Shown here: piece by piece, positions 37,200 to 45,879 of the stretch | How the letters are laid out: each line of letters starts with the position of its first letter | How positions within the stretch are numbered: the stretch's first letter is position 1 | Translations under genes and position numbers: made by a program | NCBI GenBank assembly: GCA_903847155.1 | Contig: CAINCU010000054.1 | Coordinates: 62,001 to 126,000, forward strand | Direction: 5' to 3' | Source: an uncultured Gallionellaceae bacterium | GTDB lineage: Bacteria > Pseudomonadota > Gammaproteobacteria > Burkholderiales > Gallionellaceae | DNA length: 64,000 nt | The notes under the pieces: generated by a model | What the model was told of the DNA's origin: nothing | What the model saw: the letters and a program-made list of their open reading frames with translations, nothing else | Database searches by the model: none

Positions 37200-38702
37200 T
37201 CAAGCCCTGCGCCAAGTCGTACTCTGCGCCGTATCTTCCAGCACGATGCCCGCTTCCAGCAATGCTTTGCGAATGCGGTCGGCCTCGGCGAAATTTTTGG
37301 CTTTCTTGGCAGCGATGCGCGCTGCGATCTGCGCGTCGATCTCGGCATCGTTCATGCCGCCTGCGACTGTTTCGCCTTGCAGGAATTGTTGCGGGTCGCG
37401 TTGCAGCAAACCCAGTATTCCGGCCAATGCTTTGAGTTGCGCGACTGCTTCTATGGATTGATTGCGGTTCACTTCGTTGGCGAGGTCGAACAGCACGGCC
37501 ACAGCTTCGGGTGTGTTGAAGTCGTCGTCCATGGCGGATTGGAAGCGTTGCGCAAACGGTTCATTCCAGTCAATCAAGCCCGTTCGCCCTGAGCTTGTCG
37601 AAGGGGAACGGGCGGGCGAAGCAACTTGTGCTTCGACATAACCAGCGACTTGGCTGGCGTTTTCTGACAGCCTAGTCGAATGGCTAGTAGTTACATCAGG
37701 CTCAGCACGAACGGAGACTGATTTCAGTGCCGTATAAAGCCGCGTCAGCGCGCCCTTGGCATCATCCAGATGTTGGTCGGAATAATTCAGTGGGCTGCGG
37801 TAGTGCGCGCGCAGGATGAAGAAGCGCACCACTTCGGCATCATATTTTTTCAGCACTTCACGGATGGTGAAAAAGTTGCCGAGGCTCTTCGACATCTTCT
37901 CGTTGTCCACACGCACGAAGCCGTTGTGCATCCAGTAGTTCACGTACTGGCACTGGTGCGCACCTTCGCTTTGCGCGATCTCGTTCTCGTGGTGCGGAAA
38001 CTGCAAGTCCGCGCCACCGCCGTGGATGTCGAAATGATTACCCAGCAAATCCGAACCCATCGCCGAACATTCGAGGTGCCAGCCGGGACGGCCTTTGCCC
38101 CATTTTGAATCCCATTTCACTTCGTCCGTTTCGCTATCCTTGGCGTGTTTCCACAGCACGAAATCGAGCGGATCGTTCTTGTCCGAAGCGACTTCCACGC
38201 GCTCGCCCGCGCGCAAGTCTTCCAGCGATTTGCCCGATAATTTTCCATAACCTTCGAACTTGCGGACGGCGTAGTTCACATCGCCGTCCGCGGCCAAGTA
38301 GGCCAGACCGTTCTGTTCCAGTAGCGCGACCATCGCCAGCATCTGCGGGATGTACTGCGTGGCGCGCGGTTCGCGGTCTGGGCGCTGCACGCCAAGCGCA
38401 TCGGCATCCTGATGCATCGCGTCGATGAAGCGCTGGGTCAAGGCGTGAATGGATTCCTTGTTCTCCGCCGCGCGCTTGATGATCTTGTCGTCGATGTCGG
38501 TGATATTGCGCACATAGGTCACGTCGTAACCGCTGGCCTTCAACCAGCGATACACCATGTCGAACACCACCATCACGCGCGCATGGCCGAGATGGCAATA
38601 GTCGTACACCGTCATGCCGCACACATACATGCGCACTTTATTCGGGTCTATGGGTTTGAAATCCTGCTTGTCGCGGGCGAGAGTATTGTAGATTTTTAGC
38701 AT
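37200..38702 (-). CDS. cysS: Cysteinyl-tRNA synthetase
   Basis: This is a class I synthetase charging tRNA-Cys. It is 500 residues long, about 40 longer than usual (about 460). The HIGH signature is CHLGHARV (near residue 36), zinc-site residues include Cys28 and the HLECSAM/HHENE segments, and the KMSKS loop is [11 protein letters not shown] near residue 271. The extra residues lie at about 330-380, a Ser/Ala/Arg-rich stretch in the linker before the C-terminal domain. It is encoded partly by a palindromic repeat ([10 protein letters not shown]). The insertion stays in frame, so the enzyme is probably functional. Confidence 0.96.
   Translation of the reverse strand: MLKIYNTLARDKQDFKPIDPNKVRMYVCGMTVYDYCHLGHARVMVVFDMVYRWLKASGYDVTYVRNITDIDDKIIKRAAENKESIHALTQRFIDAMHQDADALGVQRPDREPRATQYIPQMLAMVALLEQNGLAYLAADGDVNYAVRKFEGYGKLSGKSLEDLRAGERVEVASDKNDPLDFVLWKHAKDSETDEVKWDSKWGKGRPGWHLECSAMGSDLLGNHFDIHGGGADLQFPHHENEIAQSEGAHQCQYVNYWMHNGFVRVDNEKMSKSLGNFFTIREVLKKYDAEVVRFFILRAHYRSPLNYSDQHLDDAKGALTRLYTALKSVSVRAEPDVTTSHSTRLSENASQVAGYVEAQVASPARSPSTSSGRTGLIDWNEPFAQRFQSAMDDDFNTPEAVAVLFDLANEVNRNQSIEAVAQLKALAGILGLLQRDPQQFLQGETVAGGMNDAEIDAQIAARIAAKKAKNFAEADRIRKALLEAGIVLEDTAQSTTWRRA
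37579..37612. repeat. Palindromic repeat inserted in frame into cysS
   Basis: CCCGTTC and GAACGGG bound a 34-bp palindrome whose core is CCTGAGCTTGTCGAAGG, a widespread proteobacterial repeat motif. Read on the cysS strand it encodes [10 protein letters not shown], a peptide known from REP-type insertions in proteins. It lies within a stretch of about 40 extra codons relative to typical CysS. Confidence 0.88.
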
Positions 38703-38724
38703 TTCTGTTTCTTCTTACCTGAGC

Positions 38725-38841
38725 CGTCATTCCGGCGCAGGCCGGAATCCAGCGGTTTTATTTAATATGCAGTTCGGTTTTGTATCCGCTTCGCAGATAC
38801 GTTTTTTTATAACTGGATACCGGCCTTCGCCGGTATGACGG
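38725..38841. repeat. REPIN-like three-hairpin element E2
   Basis: REP arms at the two ends (GTCATTCCGGCGCAGGCCGG and, inverted, CCTTCGCCGGTATGACG) enclose an AT-rich spacer with GGTTTTAT, ATGC and GGTTTTGT. A central hairpin GTATC/GATAC (with GC/GC inside) lies at about 38775-38793. Its position and surroundings match E1 and E3, but the stem sequence is different. It lies between cysS and the GIY-YIG gene and ends 1 bp from the GIY-YIG stop codon. Confidence 0.9.
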
Positions 38842-38842
38842 G

Positions 38843-39133
38843 CTAACATATCGAGTCATACAAATCCTTCCAGTCAGGATTGAATTCTTCGATCAGTTTC
38901 AATTTCCACGCTCGTTGCCATTCCTTGATTGCCTTTTCGCGTTGAATGGCAGACTCCATCGTTTCATGCGCCTCATACCAAACCAACTGCTCCACTCCAT
39001 ACTGTTTGGTGAAACCATCGACAACATGATTCTTGTGCTCCCACACCCGCTTAACCAAGTCCGAGGTAACTCCAACATACAAAGTACCGTTGCGTTTGCT
39101 GGCAAGAAGATAAACGCACGGTAGCTTGCTCAT
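38843..39133 (-). CDS. GIY-YIG nuclease-domain protein
   Basis: The 96-residue protein is a stand-alone GIY-YIG domain: YLLASKRNGTLYVGVTSDL holds the two strand motifs (VYLL and LYVGVT as the GIY-YIG pair), followed by the catalytic-type Arg in KRVWEHK, and the conserved Glu in YEAHETMESAIQREKAIK. Proteins of this size (UPF0213-like) occur near repeat elements in many genomes, but their task is not settled. The ATG at 39133 is chosen because upstream codons are a translated REP arm. The gene is closely flanked by E2 and E3. Confidence 0.85.
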   Translation of the reverse strand: MSKLPCVYLLASKRNGTLYVGVTSDLVKRVWEHKNHVVDGFTKQYGVEQLVWYEAHETMESAIQREKAIKEWQRAWKLKLIEEFNPDWKDLYDSIC

Positions 39134-39154
39134 CGGTTCACCTTCCGGCTTTCC

Positions 39155-39269
39155 CGTCATACCGGCGACGGCCGGTATCCAGTGCATTTATCTAAACATG
39201 CCGTTGGTTTTGTCCGTGCGTTGCACGGCTTCTCAAATAAACTGGATACCGGCCTTCGCCGGTATGACG
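39155..39269. repeat. REPIN-like three-hairpin element E3
   Basis: REP arms CGTCATACCGGCGACGGCCG and GGCCTTCGCCGGTATGACG enclose the conserved spacer (ATTTATCTAAACATGC, then GTTGGTTTTGT). The central hairpin is CCGTGC/GCACGG with a GTT loop at about 39212-39226. It lies 22 bp upstream of the GIY-YIG start and 2 bp from the end of the uspA-like gene. Confidence 0.9.
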
Positions 39270-39270
39270 G

Positions 39271-39726
39271 TTACGATTTTGTACCGCGCACTAGCAACAC
39301 CGGCACGGTTGCACTGCGTGTCACGTTTTCTGCCACGCTGCCCAGCAAAAAGTGATCAAGCCCTTTGCGTCCATGCGTTCCCAAGACCAGCAAGTCGGCC
39401 TTCCACTGCGCGGCTTCTTTGCTGATGACGGCACCGATACGCCCGCTATAGTCTTCCACCAATCTGGCCTCCACGCTGACCCCAGATTCCGCCACGCGCA
39501 CTTTGTCCTTTTGCAGCAACTGTTCACCCGCCTTGATGAATGCTTTCGTTACATCCTCCATCGGGTATGGAGTCATCCCGTCCGCATTCCAAATGACGGG
39601 CAACTCTTCGCAAACATAGAGCAAGAGCAAGGTCGAATTCATCACCTTGGCGAGTTTGACCGCCTCGTTCAAAGCGGCCATCGAAATAGCACTGCCATCC
39701 ACCGCTACGGCAATACGTTTGTACAT
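39271..39726 (-). CDS. Universal stress protein, UspA family
   Basis: The 151-residue single-domain Usp protein begins MYKRIAVAVDGSAISMAALN and ends with the ATP-binding loop TLVLGTHGRKGLDHFLLGSV, then SVAENVTRSATVPVLLV. The GxxGxxxxxxGS(V) pattern is kept, so it probably binds ATP. It follows glnS by 11 bp with an AAGGAG ribosome binding site in that gap, so it is co-transcribed. Its cellular role is not specified by sequence. Confidence 0.92.
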   Translation of the reverse strand: MYKRIAVAVDGSAISMAALNEAVKLAKVMNSTLLLLYVCEELPVIWNADGMTPYPMEDVTKAFIKAGEQLLQKDKVRVAESGVSVEARLVEDYSGRIGAVISKEAAQWKADLLVLGTHGRKGLDHFLLGSVAENVTRSATVPVLLVRGTKS

Positions 39727-39737
39727 AGCATTCTCCT

Positions 39738-41417
39738 TTAGGCTTGTTCTTTCGACCAGGAATCGCGCAGCGTCACGGTGCGATTGAACACCAGTTTACC
39801 GCCGGGTTGATGCTCGCGCCGATCGGTCACGAAATAGCCAAGACGTTCGAACTGGTAGCGCGTTTCCGGCGCAGCATCTTTCACGCTTCTTTCCACCCAG
39901 CCCTGCACTACGTTGAGTGAAGCGGGATTCAGGTACTTGCAGAAGTCCACGTCCTTGTCCGCATCCGGTTCCGGCACGGTGAACAATCGATCATACAAAC
40001 GAATCTCGGCGGGCAAGGCATGTTCGCACGACAGGAAATGAATCACACCTTTCACTTTGCGCCCTTCCGGATTCTTGCCCAGCGTGGCGTGGTCGATGCT
40101 GCACTTGAGTTCAATCACTTTGCCTGATGCGTCCTTCACCGCTTCGTCGCAACGCATCACATAGCTGTGACGCAGGCGAATCTCGCCACCGAGAGTCAGA
40201 CGTTTCCAGCCTGAGGGCGGCACTTCGGCGAAATCGTCGGCTTCGATGAACAGCGAACTGCTGAACGGCACGACGCGTTTGCCCAACTCCGGCATGTTCG
40301 GATGAAAATCCGCTTCGCGCGTTTGCGCGCCTTCGGCATTGGTGATGGTGACTTTGAGCGGATTGATGATCGCCATCACACGCGGTGCGCGCAACTCCAG
40401 ATCTTCGCGGATCGCGCCTTCCATCACGGCCATGTCCACGCTGTTCTCGCTCTTGGATACACCGATACGCTTGGCGAATTCGCGGATGCCTTCCGGCGTG
40501 TAACCGCGTCGGCGCATGCCACTGATGGTGGGCATGCGCGGATCGTCCCAACCACTCACGTGTTTTTCGTTCACCAGTTGCAGCAGCTTGCGCTTGCTGG
40601 TGATGGTGTAGTGCAGCTCCAGCCGCGAGAATTCATATTGGCGCGGGTGGCAGGGGATGGTGATGTGGTCCAGCACCCAGTCGTACAGAGGGCGGTGATC
40701 CTCAAACTCCAGCGTGCAGATGGAATGGGTGATGCCTTCCAGCGCGTCGGAGATGCAATGGGTGTAGTCGTACATCGGGTAGATGCACCACTTGTCGCCG
40801 GTGCGGATGTGGTGCGCGCGTTTAATGCGGTAGATGACCGGATCGCGCATATTGATGTTGGGCGAGGCCATGTCGATCTTGGCGCGCAGCACCATAGCGC
40901 CGTCTGGAAACTGCCCCTCCTTCATCATCAGAAAGAGCATCAAATTCTCGGCAACATGTCGGTCGCGGTTCGGACTGTTTTTGCCGGGTTGTGTCAGCGT
41001 GCCGCGATATTCGCGCATCTGCTCCGGCGTCAGGTCATCCACATAAGCCAGGCCGTTTTTAATAAGTTCCACCGCGTAGTCGTATAACGCATCGAAATAA
41101 TCCGATGCCCAGCGCACTTCACCGTTCCACTGAAAGCCCAGCCAGCGCACGTCGTCCTGAATGGATTGCGCGTACTCTTCGCTTTCCTTCTCCGGGTTGG
41201 TATCGTCGAAGCGCAGGTTGCACTTGCCGTTGTAGTCCTTGGCCAGACCAAAGTTCAGGCAGATGGACTTGGCATGGCCGACATGCAGATAACCATTCGG
41301 CTCGGGTGGGAAACGGGTCATGATGCTTTGGTGCTTGCCGCTGGCAAGATCGGCATCAATGATGGTGCGGATGAAATTGGAAACGGGTGCGGGAGATGTG
41401 GGTGCGTTACTGCTCAT
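39738..41417 (-). CDS. glnS: Glutaminyl-tRNA synthetase
   Basis: This class I synthetase of 559 residues charges tRNA-Gln with glutamine. The signature HVGH is in [10 protein letters not shown] near residue 46, followed by [11 protein letters not shown]. The second signature is SKRKLLQL (MSKR type, near residue 277). The C-terminal half is the beta-barrel anticodon-binding region ([12 protein letters not shown] and [10 protein letters not shown]). The length and motifs match bacterial GlnS, so direct Gln-tRNA-Gln formation is expected. The N-terminal 15 residues ([12 protein letters not shown]) are a variable extension. Confidence 0.97.
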   Translation of the reverse strand: MSSNAPTSPAPVSNFIRTIIDADLASGKHQSIMTRFPPEPNGYLHVGHAKSICLNFGLAKDYNGKCNLRFDDTNPEKESEEYAQSIQDDVRWLGFQWNGEVRWASDYFDALYDYAVELIKNGLAYVDDLTPEQMREYRGTLTQPGKNSPNRDRHVAENLMLFLMMKEGQFPDGAMVLRAKIDMASPNINMRDPVIYRIKRAHHIRTGDKWCIYPMYDYTHCISDALEGITHSICTLEFEDHRPLYDWVLDHITIPCHPRQYEFSRLELHYTITSKRKLLQLVNEKHVSGWDDPRMPTISGMRRRGYTPEGIREFAKRIGVSKSENSVDMAVMEGAIREDLELRAPRVMAIINPLKVTITNAEGAQTREADFHPNMPELGKRVVPFSSSLFIEADDFAEVPPSGWKRLTLGGEIRLRHSYVMRCDEAVKDASGKVIELKCSIDHATLGKNPEGRKVKGVIHFLSCEHALPAEIRLYDRLFTVPEPDADKDVDFCKYLNPASLNVVQGWVERSVKDAAPETRYQFERLGYFVTDRREHQPGGKLVFNRTVTLRDSWSKEQA

Positions 41418-41589
41418 ATTCGGTTTAAAAATGATGACAGAAATCGAGATGCGCGATTTTACCCGAAACCATGTGCGCTCGATGACTGCTTGTACAAATG
41501 GACTATCCTGTGTAACTCCGCGCCTTCTTTGGTAGAATCGCCGCCTGTCGATGGCCTGCCATCAAAACCAATTCGAGAAAACAAACCAA

Positions 41590-42630
41590 ATGAATATGTT
41601 CAATAAATTCAGTCTGGGTATCGCGCTATGTGCTTTGCTGTCGTTCAGTTTGTCCTGTGGAGCTGATGAAATTCAGGATGCCAATAAATTATTCAAGCAG
41701 GGGCAAGACGCGCAAGCGCTGGTGAAGGTCAATGCCTTTCTCGCCAGCAAACCCAAAGACGCGCAGGCGCGCTTTCTCAAAGGATTGATCGTCAACGATC
41801 AGGGCGATATCGCCGGGGCGATCAAAATATTCTCCGATCTGACCGATGATTACCCGGAGCTGCCGGAGCCGTATAACAATCTGGCTGTACTCTACGCCGG
41901 ACAAGGCCAGTACGAGAAAGCCAAAACCGAACTGGAAATGGCGATTCGCACCCATCCCAGTTACGCCACTGCGCACGAAAATCTGGGCGACATCTACGCC
42001 AAGATGGCGAGTCAAGCCTATGACCGCGCGTTGCAACTGGACAAGAGCAACACCACGACCCAAACCAAGTTGGCAATGATTCGTGATTTATTCGGCAAAG
42101 TTCCGCGCAGCAATAAAACTGAACCGGTGACCACTATTGCGGCGGCTGCCCCTACCCTGATCACTCCTACTCCGACACCCACAGCTCAGCCCGCGGTTCC
42201 CAAGGCTCCCGTAACCGCGCCCACACCGGCACCGGCAACTCCAACTCCCACTGCACCCGTCAAAGCGAAGGCAACACCCATTGCTGATGTGCCGGCAGAA
42301 GTATTGAAGGCTACACACGCTTGGGCAGCCGCTTGGGCGGCCAAGGACAGTAGAAAATATCTCGCCTTCTACGCCAAGGAATTCAAGACACCGGATGGTG
42401 AAGATCGCGGCGCTTGGGAAAATCAACGCAAAGAGCGCATCGCTGCGCCCAAATCCATCCACGTTGAAATCGGCGAGGCCAAGGTCAAAGTATTGGACGA
42501 GAATAACGCCAGCATTAATTTCAAGCAGAGCTACCGCGCCACCCATCTTAAGTCCAACTCCCGCAAGACCTTGCATTGGGTGATGGAAGACGGACGCTGG
42601 TTGATCGCAGAAGAACGATCTGGCAAGTAA
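41590..42630 (+). CDS. Exported TPR protein with NTF2-like C-terminal domain
   Basis: The 346-residue protein has a signal peptide (MNMFNKFSLGIALCALLSFS), three or four TPR units (residues 25-170: ANKLFKQGQDAQALVKVNAF, then AQARFLKGLIVNDQGDIAGA), and a Pro/Thr/Ala-rich linker. The C-terminal domain of about 105 residues (ATHAWAAAWAAKDSRKYLAF) resembles the NTF2/SnoaL-like domain seen in some L,D-transpeptidase partners. The next gene (L,D-transpeptidase) ends in a similar domain, so the pair probably works together in the periplasm. Two in-frame ATGs lie at 41590 and 41596. Stop and next start are 3 bp apart. Confidence 0.8.
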   Translation: MNMFNKFSLGIALCALLSFSLSCGADEIQDANKLFKQGQDAQALVKVNAFLASKPKDAQARFLKGLIVNDQGDIAGAIKIFSDLTDDYPELPEPYNNLAVLYAGQGQYEKAKTELEMAIRTHPSYATAHENLGDIYAKMASQAYDRALQLDKSNTTTQTKLAMIRDLFGKVPRSNKTEPVTTIAAAAPTLITPTPTPTAQPAVPKAPVTAPTPAPATPTPTAPVKAKATPIADVPAEVLKATHAWAAAWAAKDSRKYLAFYAKEFKTPDGEDRGAWENQRKERIAAPKSIHVEIGEAKVKVLDENNASINFKQSYRATHLKSNSRKTLHWVMEDGRWLIAEERSGK

Positions 42631-42633
42631 GCC

Positions 42634-43800
42634 ATGAGATTCAGAGCACTCTCCTTTCTGTTAATTTCTGCTTGCTTTGCTCCGTTGGCAGCAGCAGAGC
42701 CGGCTTCGCGCGACATGGAACAGGAGCTAGCCAGAAGCTTGCAGGAGATCGGCAGTAATCACCTCGGTCTGGCGCTGAACCAAGTCGATTCGCTGCTCAA
42801 GATCAATCCAAATTTCAGGCTGGCGCAGCTGGTCAGGGGCGATCTGTTGCTGGCACGCTCCAAGCCCATCACTGAATTCGGCGATGCGCCTAACGCGCCA
42901 CCCGACCGCGTGCGGGATTTGCGCGAGGAAGCCAATGCCCGCTTGCAGCGCGTGCAACAACAACAGCCGCTCATGGCACCAAAATTCCTGTGGCAACTCA
43001 ATGCGCAGCAGCACTACGCCATCGTGGTCGATACCAGCAAATCCACTCTCTACTTGTATGAAAACGCAAACGGCGAGCCGCGCTATGTCGCCGACTATTA
43101 CATCAGCGTGGGCAAAAAAGGCTCGGACAAACTTTCCGAGGGAGACCAGAAAACACCGCTGGGCGTGTATTTTGTGAATGGCCATATTCCGCGCAACAAG
43201 CTGTCCGATTTCTTCGGGCTCGGCGCTTACCCGCTTAGCTACCCCAACGAGTGGGACAAACGCGAAGGACGCGACGGACACGGCATCTGGCTGCACGGCA
43301 CACCGAGCAATACCTACAGCCGTCCGCCGCGCGCCAGCAACGGCTGCGTGGTGTTGGCTAACGACGATCTGGCTCATCTGGAAAAAGACCTGCAAATCGG
43401 CATCACGCCGGTCATTATCACCAACCAGATGGCATGGAGCGATGCGGCTGATCGCAACGAACGCGACACATTGTCGAAATCCATCGAGCAGTGGCGCACC
43501 GATTGGGAAAGCCGCAACACCGAAACCTATCTCACTCATTATTCACAAAACTTCTCAAGCGGCGGCCTAAAGCTACCTGCGTTTGCACAACAGAAGCGGT
43601 TGGTCAATTCCGGCAAGACCTGGATCAAGGTGCATCTATCCGATGTCAGCATGTTCCCTTACCCCAGCCAACCGGATTTGGTGGTGGTCAACTTCGAGCA
43701 GGATTACGAGAGCAACAATCTTTCCAACCACATGCACAAGCGCCAATACTGGATCAAGCAGAACGGGCACTGGCAAATTATTTATGAAGGGGCAGCATGA
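42634..43800 (+). CDS. L,D-transpeptidase (YkuD) with NTF2-like C-terminal domain
   Basis: The 388-residue exported enzyme has a signal peptide ending AAAEP. The YkuD domain at about residues 125-275 has [20 protein letters not shown], the catalytic [11 protein letters not shown] and [12 protein letters not shown] blocks with the conserved His and Cys. L,D-transpeptidases form 3-3 peptidoglycan crosslinks or attach proteins to the wall. An N-terminal helical segment (residues 25-110) and a C-terminal NTF2-like domain ([20 protein letters not shown]) flank it. The latter resembles the end of the upstream TPR protein. It overlaps the downstream cyclophilin gene by 4 bp. Confidence 0.88.
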   Translation: MRFRALSFLLISACFAPLAAAEPASRDMEQELARSLQEIGSNHLGLALNQVDSLLKINPNFRLAQLVRGDLLLARSKPITEFGDAPNAPPDRVRDLREEANARLQRVQQQQPLMAPKFLWQLNAQQHYAIVVDTSKSTLYLYENANGEPRYVADYYISVGKKGSDKLSEGDQKTPLGVYFVNGHIPRNKLSDFFGLGAYPLSYPNEWDKREGRDGHGIWLHGTPSNTYSRPPRASNGCVVLANDDLAHLEKDLQIGITPVIITNQMAWSDAADRNERDTLSKSIEQWRTDWESRNTETYLTHYSQNFSSGGLKLPAFAQQKRLVNSGKTWIKVHLSDVSMFPYPSQPDLVVVNFEQDYESNNLSNHMHKRQYWIKQNGHWQIIYEGAA

Positions 43801-44387
43801 TGAAATTTATCCGTATTGTTCTCACATTTTTGTTGGCCGGACTGTGTGTCCTGCCAGCGCAAGCCGCATCTACAACCGCAACTCAAGGAAAAACGAAAAT
43901 GGTCAAACTCACCACCACCCTCGGCACCATCACATTGAAACTCGACGCTGAAAAAGCGCCGATCACCGTTAAGAACTTTCTCGACTACGTGAACAGCGGC
44001 TTTTACAGCAACACCATATTCCACCGCGTAATCCCCAACTTTATGATTCAGGGCGGCGGTTTCGAGCCTGGCATGAAAGAAAAAACGACCAATGCGCCGA
44101 TCAAGAACGAAGCAGCCAACGGCCTGAAAAACAACGTCTACACCATCGCCATGGCGCGCACCAGTGCTCCGCATTCCGCCAGCGCGCAATTCTTCATCAA
44201 TACCAAGAACAATGGCTTCCTCGACTATCCCGGACAAGACGGATGGGGCTACTGCGTGTTCGGCGAAGTGGTTGAAGGCAAGGAAGTAGTCGATGCCATC
44301 GGCAAAGTACAGACCGGCAGCAGCCGTGGTTATCAGGATGTACCCAAGGAAGATGTCATCATCACCAAAGCGGAAGTGGTGAAGTAA
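43797..44387 (+). CDS. Periplasmic peptidyl-prolyl cis-trans isomerase (cyclophilin)
   Basis: The 196-residue cyclophilin-type isomerase has a signal peptide ([20 protein letters not shown], cleaved after AQAA). The catalytic core has [15 protein letters not shown] (Arg and Gln of the active site), [16 protein letters not shown], and a C-terminal [14 protein letters not shown]. It catalyses proline isomerisation during folding of periplasmic proteins. It is translationally coupled to the L,D-transpeptidase gene (overlap) and is followed by an unusual long-armed inverted repeat. Confidence 0.93.
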   Translation: MMKFIRIVLTFLLAGLCVLPAQAASTTATQGKTKMVKLTTTLGTITLKLDAEKAPITVKNFLDYVNSGFYSNTIFHRVIPNFMIQGGGFEPGMKEKTTNAPIKNEAANGLKNNVYTIAMARTSAPHSASAQFFINTKNNGFLDYPGQDGWGYCVFGEVVEGKEVVDAIGKVQTGSSRGYQDVPKEDVIITKAEVVK

Positions 44388-44391
44388 CCTC

Positions 44392-44463
44392 AAACGGCGC
44401 CGACCATTTTCATGCTGTTTGCAACATAAAAAATTGCGTCCCTTTGGGACTTCGGCGCCGTTT
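44392..44463 (+). promoter_or_regulatory. Long-armed inverted repeat between the cyclophilin gene and lpxH
   Basis: AAACGGCGCCGA (44392-44403) and TCGGCGCCGTTT (44452-44463) form a perfect 12-bp stem around 48 nt. A second hairpin, GTCCC/GGGAC with a TTT loop, is nested at 44438-44450. The T-run after the outer arm (TTTTGATT) suggests a terminator or a structured leader. The lpxH start is 8 bp further on, so its ribosome binding site lies next to the stem. Confidence 0.6.
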
Positions 44464-44470
44464 TGATTTC

Positions 44471-45196
44471 ATGCCTCATTCTTTATTTATTTCAGATTTG
44501 CACCTGAGCGCGGAAAATCTGCGCAGTGTGGAGTTGTTCTTACGCTTCGCCTCCGACATCGCACCCAAAGCCGATGCGCTCTACATCCTCGGCGACCTGT
44601 TTGAATCCTGGGCGGGCGACGACGACTTGTCCGACCAGTGTCACCAAACCATCTGCTCCGCATTGTGTGCGCTGGATGCCCGAGGCACGGCCATCTTCAT
44701 CATGCACGGCAACCGCGATTTTCTGATGGATGAACAATTGGCGACCGCGTGTCATGCCAAGTTGTTGCCCGACCCGACGCTGCTCGATCTGTACGGCACG
44801 CCCACCCTGCTCACCCACGGCGATGCCTTGTGCACCGACGACGCGGCCTACCAGCAATTCCGCAACACTGTGCGCAGCGCCAACTGGCGCGCGCAATTCC
44901 TGGCCCAGCCATTGGCGCAACGCAAAGTGCAAATCGAACAACTGCGCGCACAAAGCGAAGCGCACAAGCGCAGCAAGCAAATGTCCGTGATGGATGTGAA
45001 CATTGACGCAGTTAACGAACTGCTGCGCCAGCACCACTACCCGCGCCTGATCCATGGCCATACCCACCGTCCGGCAAAGCATCTGCATCAAGTGGATGGG
45101 CACAACTGCGAACGCCGTGTGCTGGGTGACTGGGACAGCGGCAAAGCCGTCATCTTGCGTTGCGATGTTGATGGCTGTGCGGATTTGTTCTTGTAG
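44471..45196 (+). CDS. lpxH: UDP-2,3-diacylglucosamine diphosphatase
   Basis: LpxH, a metallophosphoesterase of 241 residues, cleaves UDP-2,3-diacylglucosamine to lipid X in lipid A synthesis. Metal-binding motifs are all seen: SDLHL near residue 8, GDLFE, HGNRD near residue 80, LTHGDALC, and HGHTHRP near residue 195. The ATG at 44471 gives the normal start (MPHSLFISDLHL). It is preceded by the long-armed inverted repeat and has no strong ribosome binding site, so structured control of its translation is possible. Confidence 0.95.
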   Translation: MPHSLFISDLHLSAENLRSVELFLRFASDIAPKADALYILGDLFESWAGDDDLSDQCHQTICSALCALDARGTAIFIMHGNRDFLMDEQLATACHAKLLPDPTLLDLYGTPTLLTHGDALCTDDAAYQQFRNTVRSANWRAQFLAQPLAQRKVQIEQLRAQSEAHKRSKQMSVMDVNIDAVNELLRQHHYPRLIHGHTHRPAKHLHQVDGHNCERRVLGDWDSGKAVILRCDVDGCADLFL

Positions 45197-45288
45197 CGCA
45201 ACCCGATCTATTTCGTGATGTGCCGCTCACACCCGCGAGACAGTTACTGCGCTATCAGATATAGATCGAGCCAATACCGCACCTCGTT

Positions 45289-45353
45289 GCAAGCCTCGTC
45301 AATAGGCGATCTGCAAGATGATGCCTTGCAGATTTCCGTATTTACTGGCTTGC
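45289..45353 (+). repeat. 65-bp dispersed hairpin element, copy R5 (best paired)
   Basis: The ends GCAAGCC/GGCTTGC pair perfectly and the inner stem ATCTGCAAG/CTTGCAGAT is a perfect 9 bp. Between them are the conserved blocks CGTCAATAGGCG and CGTATTTACTG. It lies 92 bp after lpxH in the same orientation, with the fliE end 36 bp beyond. Confidence 0.88.
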
Positions 45354-45389
45354 GGAGTATGTTATCTTCCGGATTGCTTTTGTGAGGAT

Positions 45390-45716
45390 TTAGACTTGCA
45401 TATTCATGATGTCGTTATAGGCCGACACCATTTTGTTACGCACTTGCACGGCGGTCTGGAACGAAATATTGGCTTTCTGCATGGCGATCATGGTATCGCT
45501 CAAACTCACTTTGTCGTCGCCCAATACAAATGCCTTTTGCAAATCTTCCGCCTGGTGCTGAGCCTGATTGACTCCGTCCAACGAAGATTTCAAAATGCTG
45601 GAAAAATCGGCTCCGCTTGCCGACGTTGTCGGCTGGGCTGTCCCGCCTTGTGCGGCGACCATTGCCGCGCGCATCTGCGCTAACAAGCTATCCACACTGG
45701 TAACGTTCATGCTCAT
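45390..45716 (-). CDS. fliE: Flagellar hook-basal body protein FliE
   Basis: The 108-residue protein is the adaptor between the MS ring and the rod, exported through the flagellar type III pathway. It shows the usual C-terminal heptad region (DTMIAMQKANISFQTAVQVR, then NKMVSAYNDIMNMQV) and an N-terminal LLAQMRAAMV helix. A GGAGG ribosome binding site precedes the ATG at 45716. It faces away from fliF, 163 bp apart, so the two have separate promoters in the shared region. Confidence 0.95.
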   Translation of the reverse strand: MSMNVTSVDSLLAQMRAAMVAAQGGTAQPTTSASGADFSSILKSSLDGVNQAQHQAEDLQKAFVLGDDKVSLSDTMIAMQKANISFQTAVQVRNKMVSAYNDIMNMQV

Positions 45717-45879
45717 GTCACACCTCCTTGTCTCAGGCCAGCACGTTACCAGTCTGTTCGTGATTCAAGCGGCGGAATAGCCACCGATTTCCCCCGCTTT
45801 TCCGAACACCAAACTAGGCTTGCAGGCAGATAATCCGCAACGTGAAATAGTGAACTGTTGTTTTATCGGGTAGATAAGC

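Noticed and set aside
45717-45879. Sigma-54 promoter between fliE and fliF
   Set aside because: No TGGC-N8/9-TGC match of adequate quality was found on either strand.
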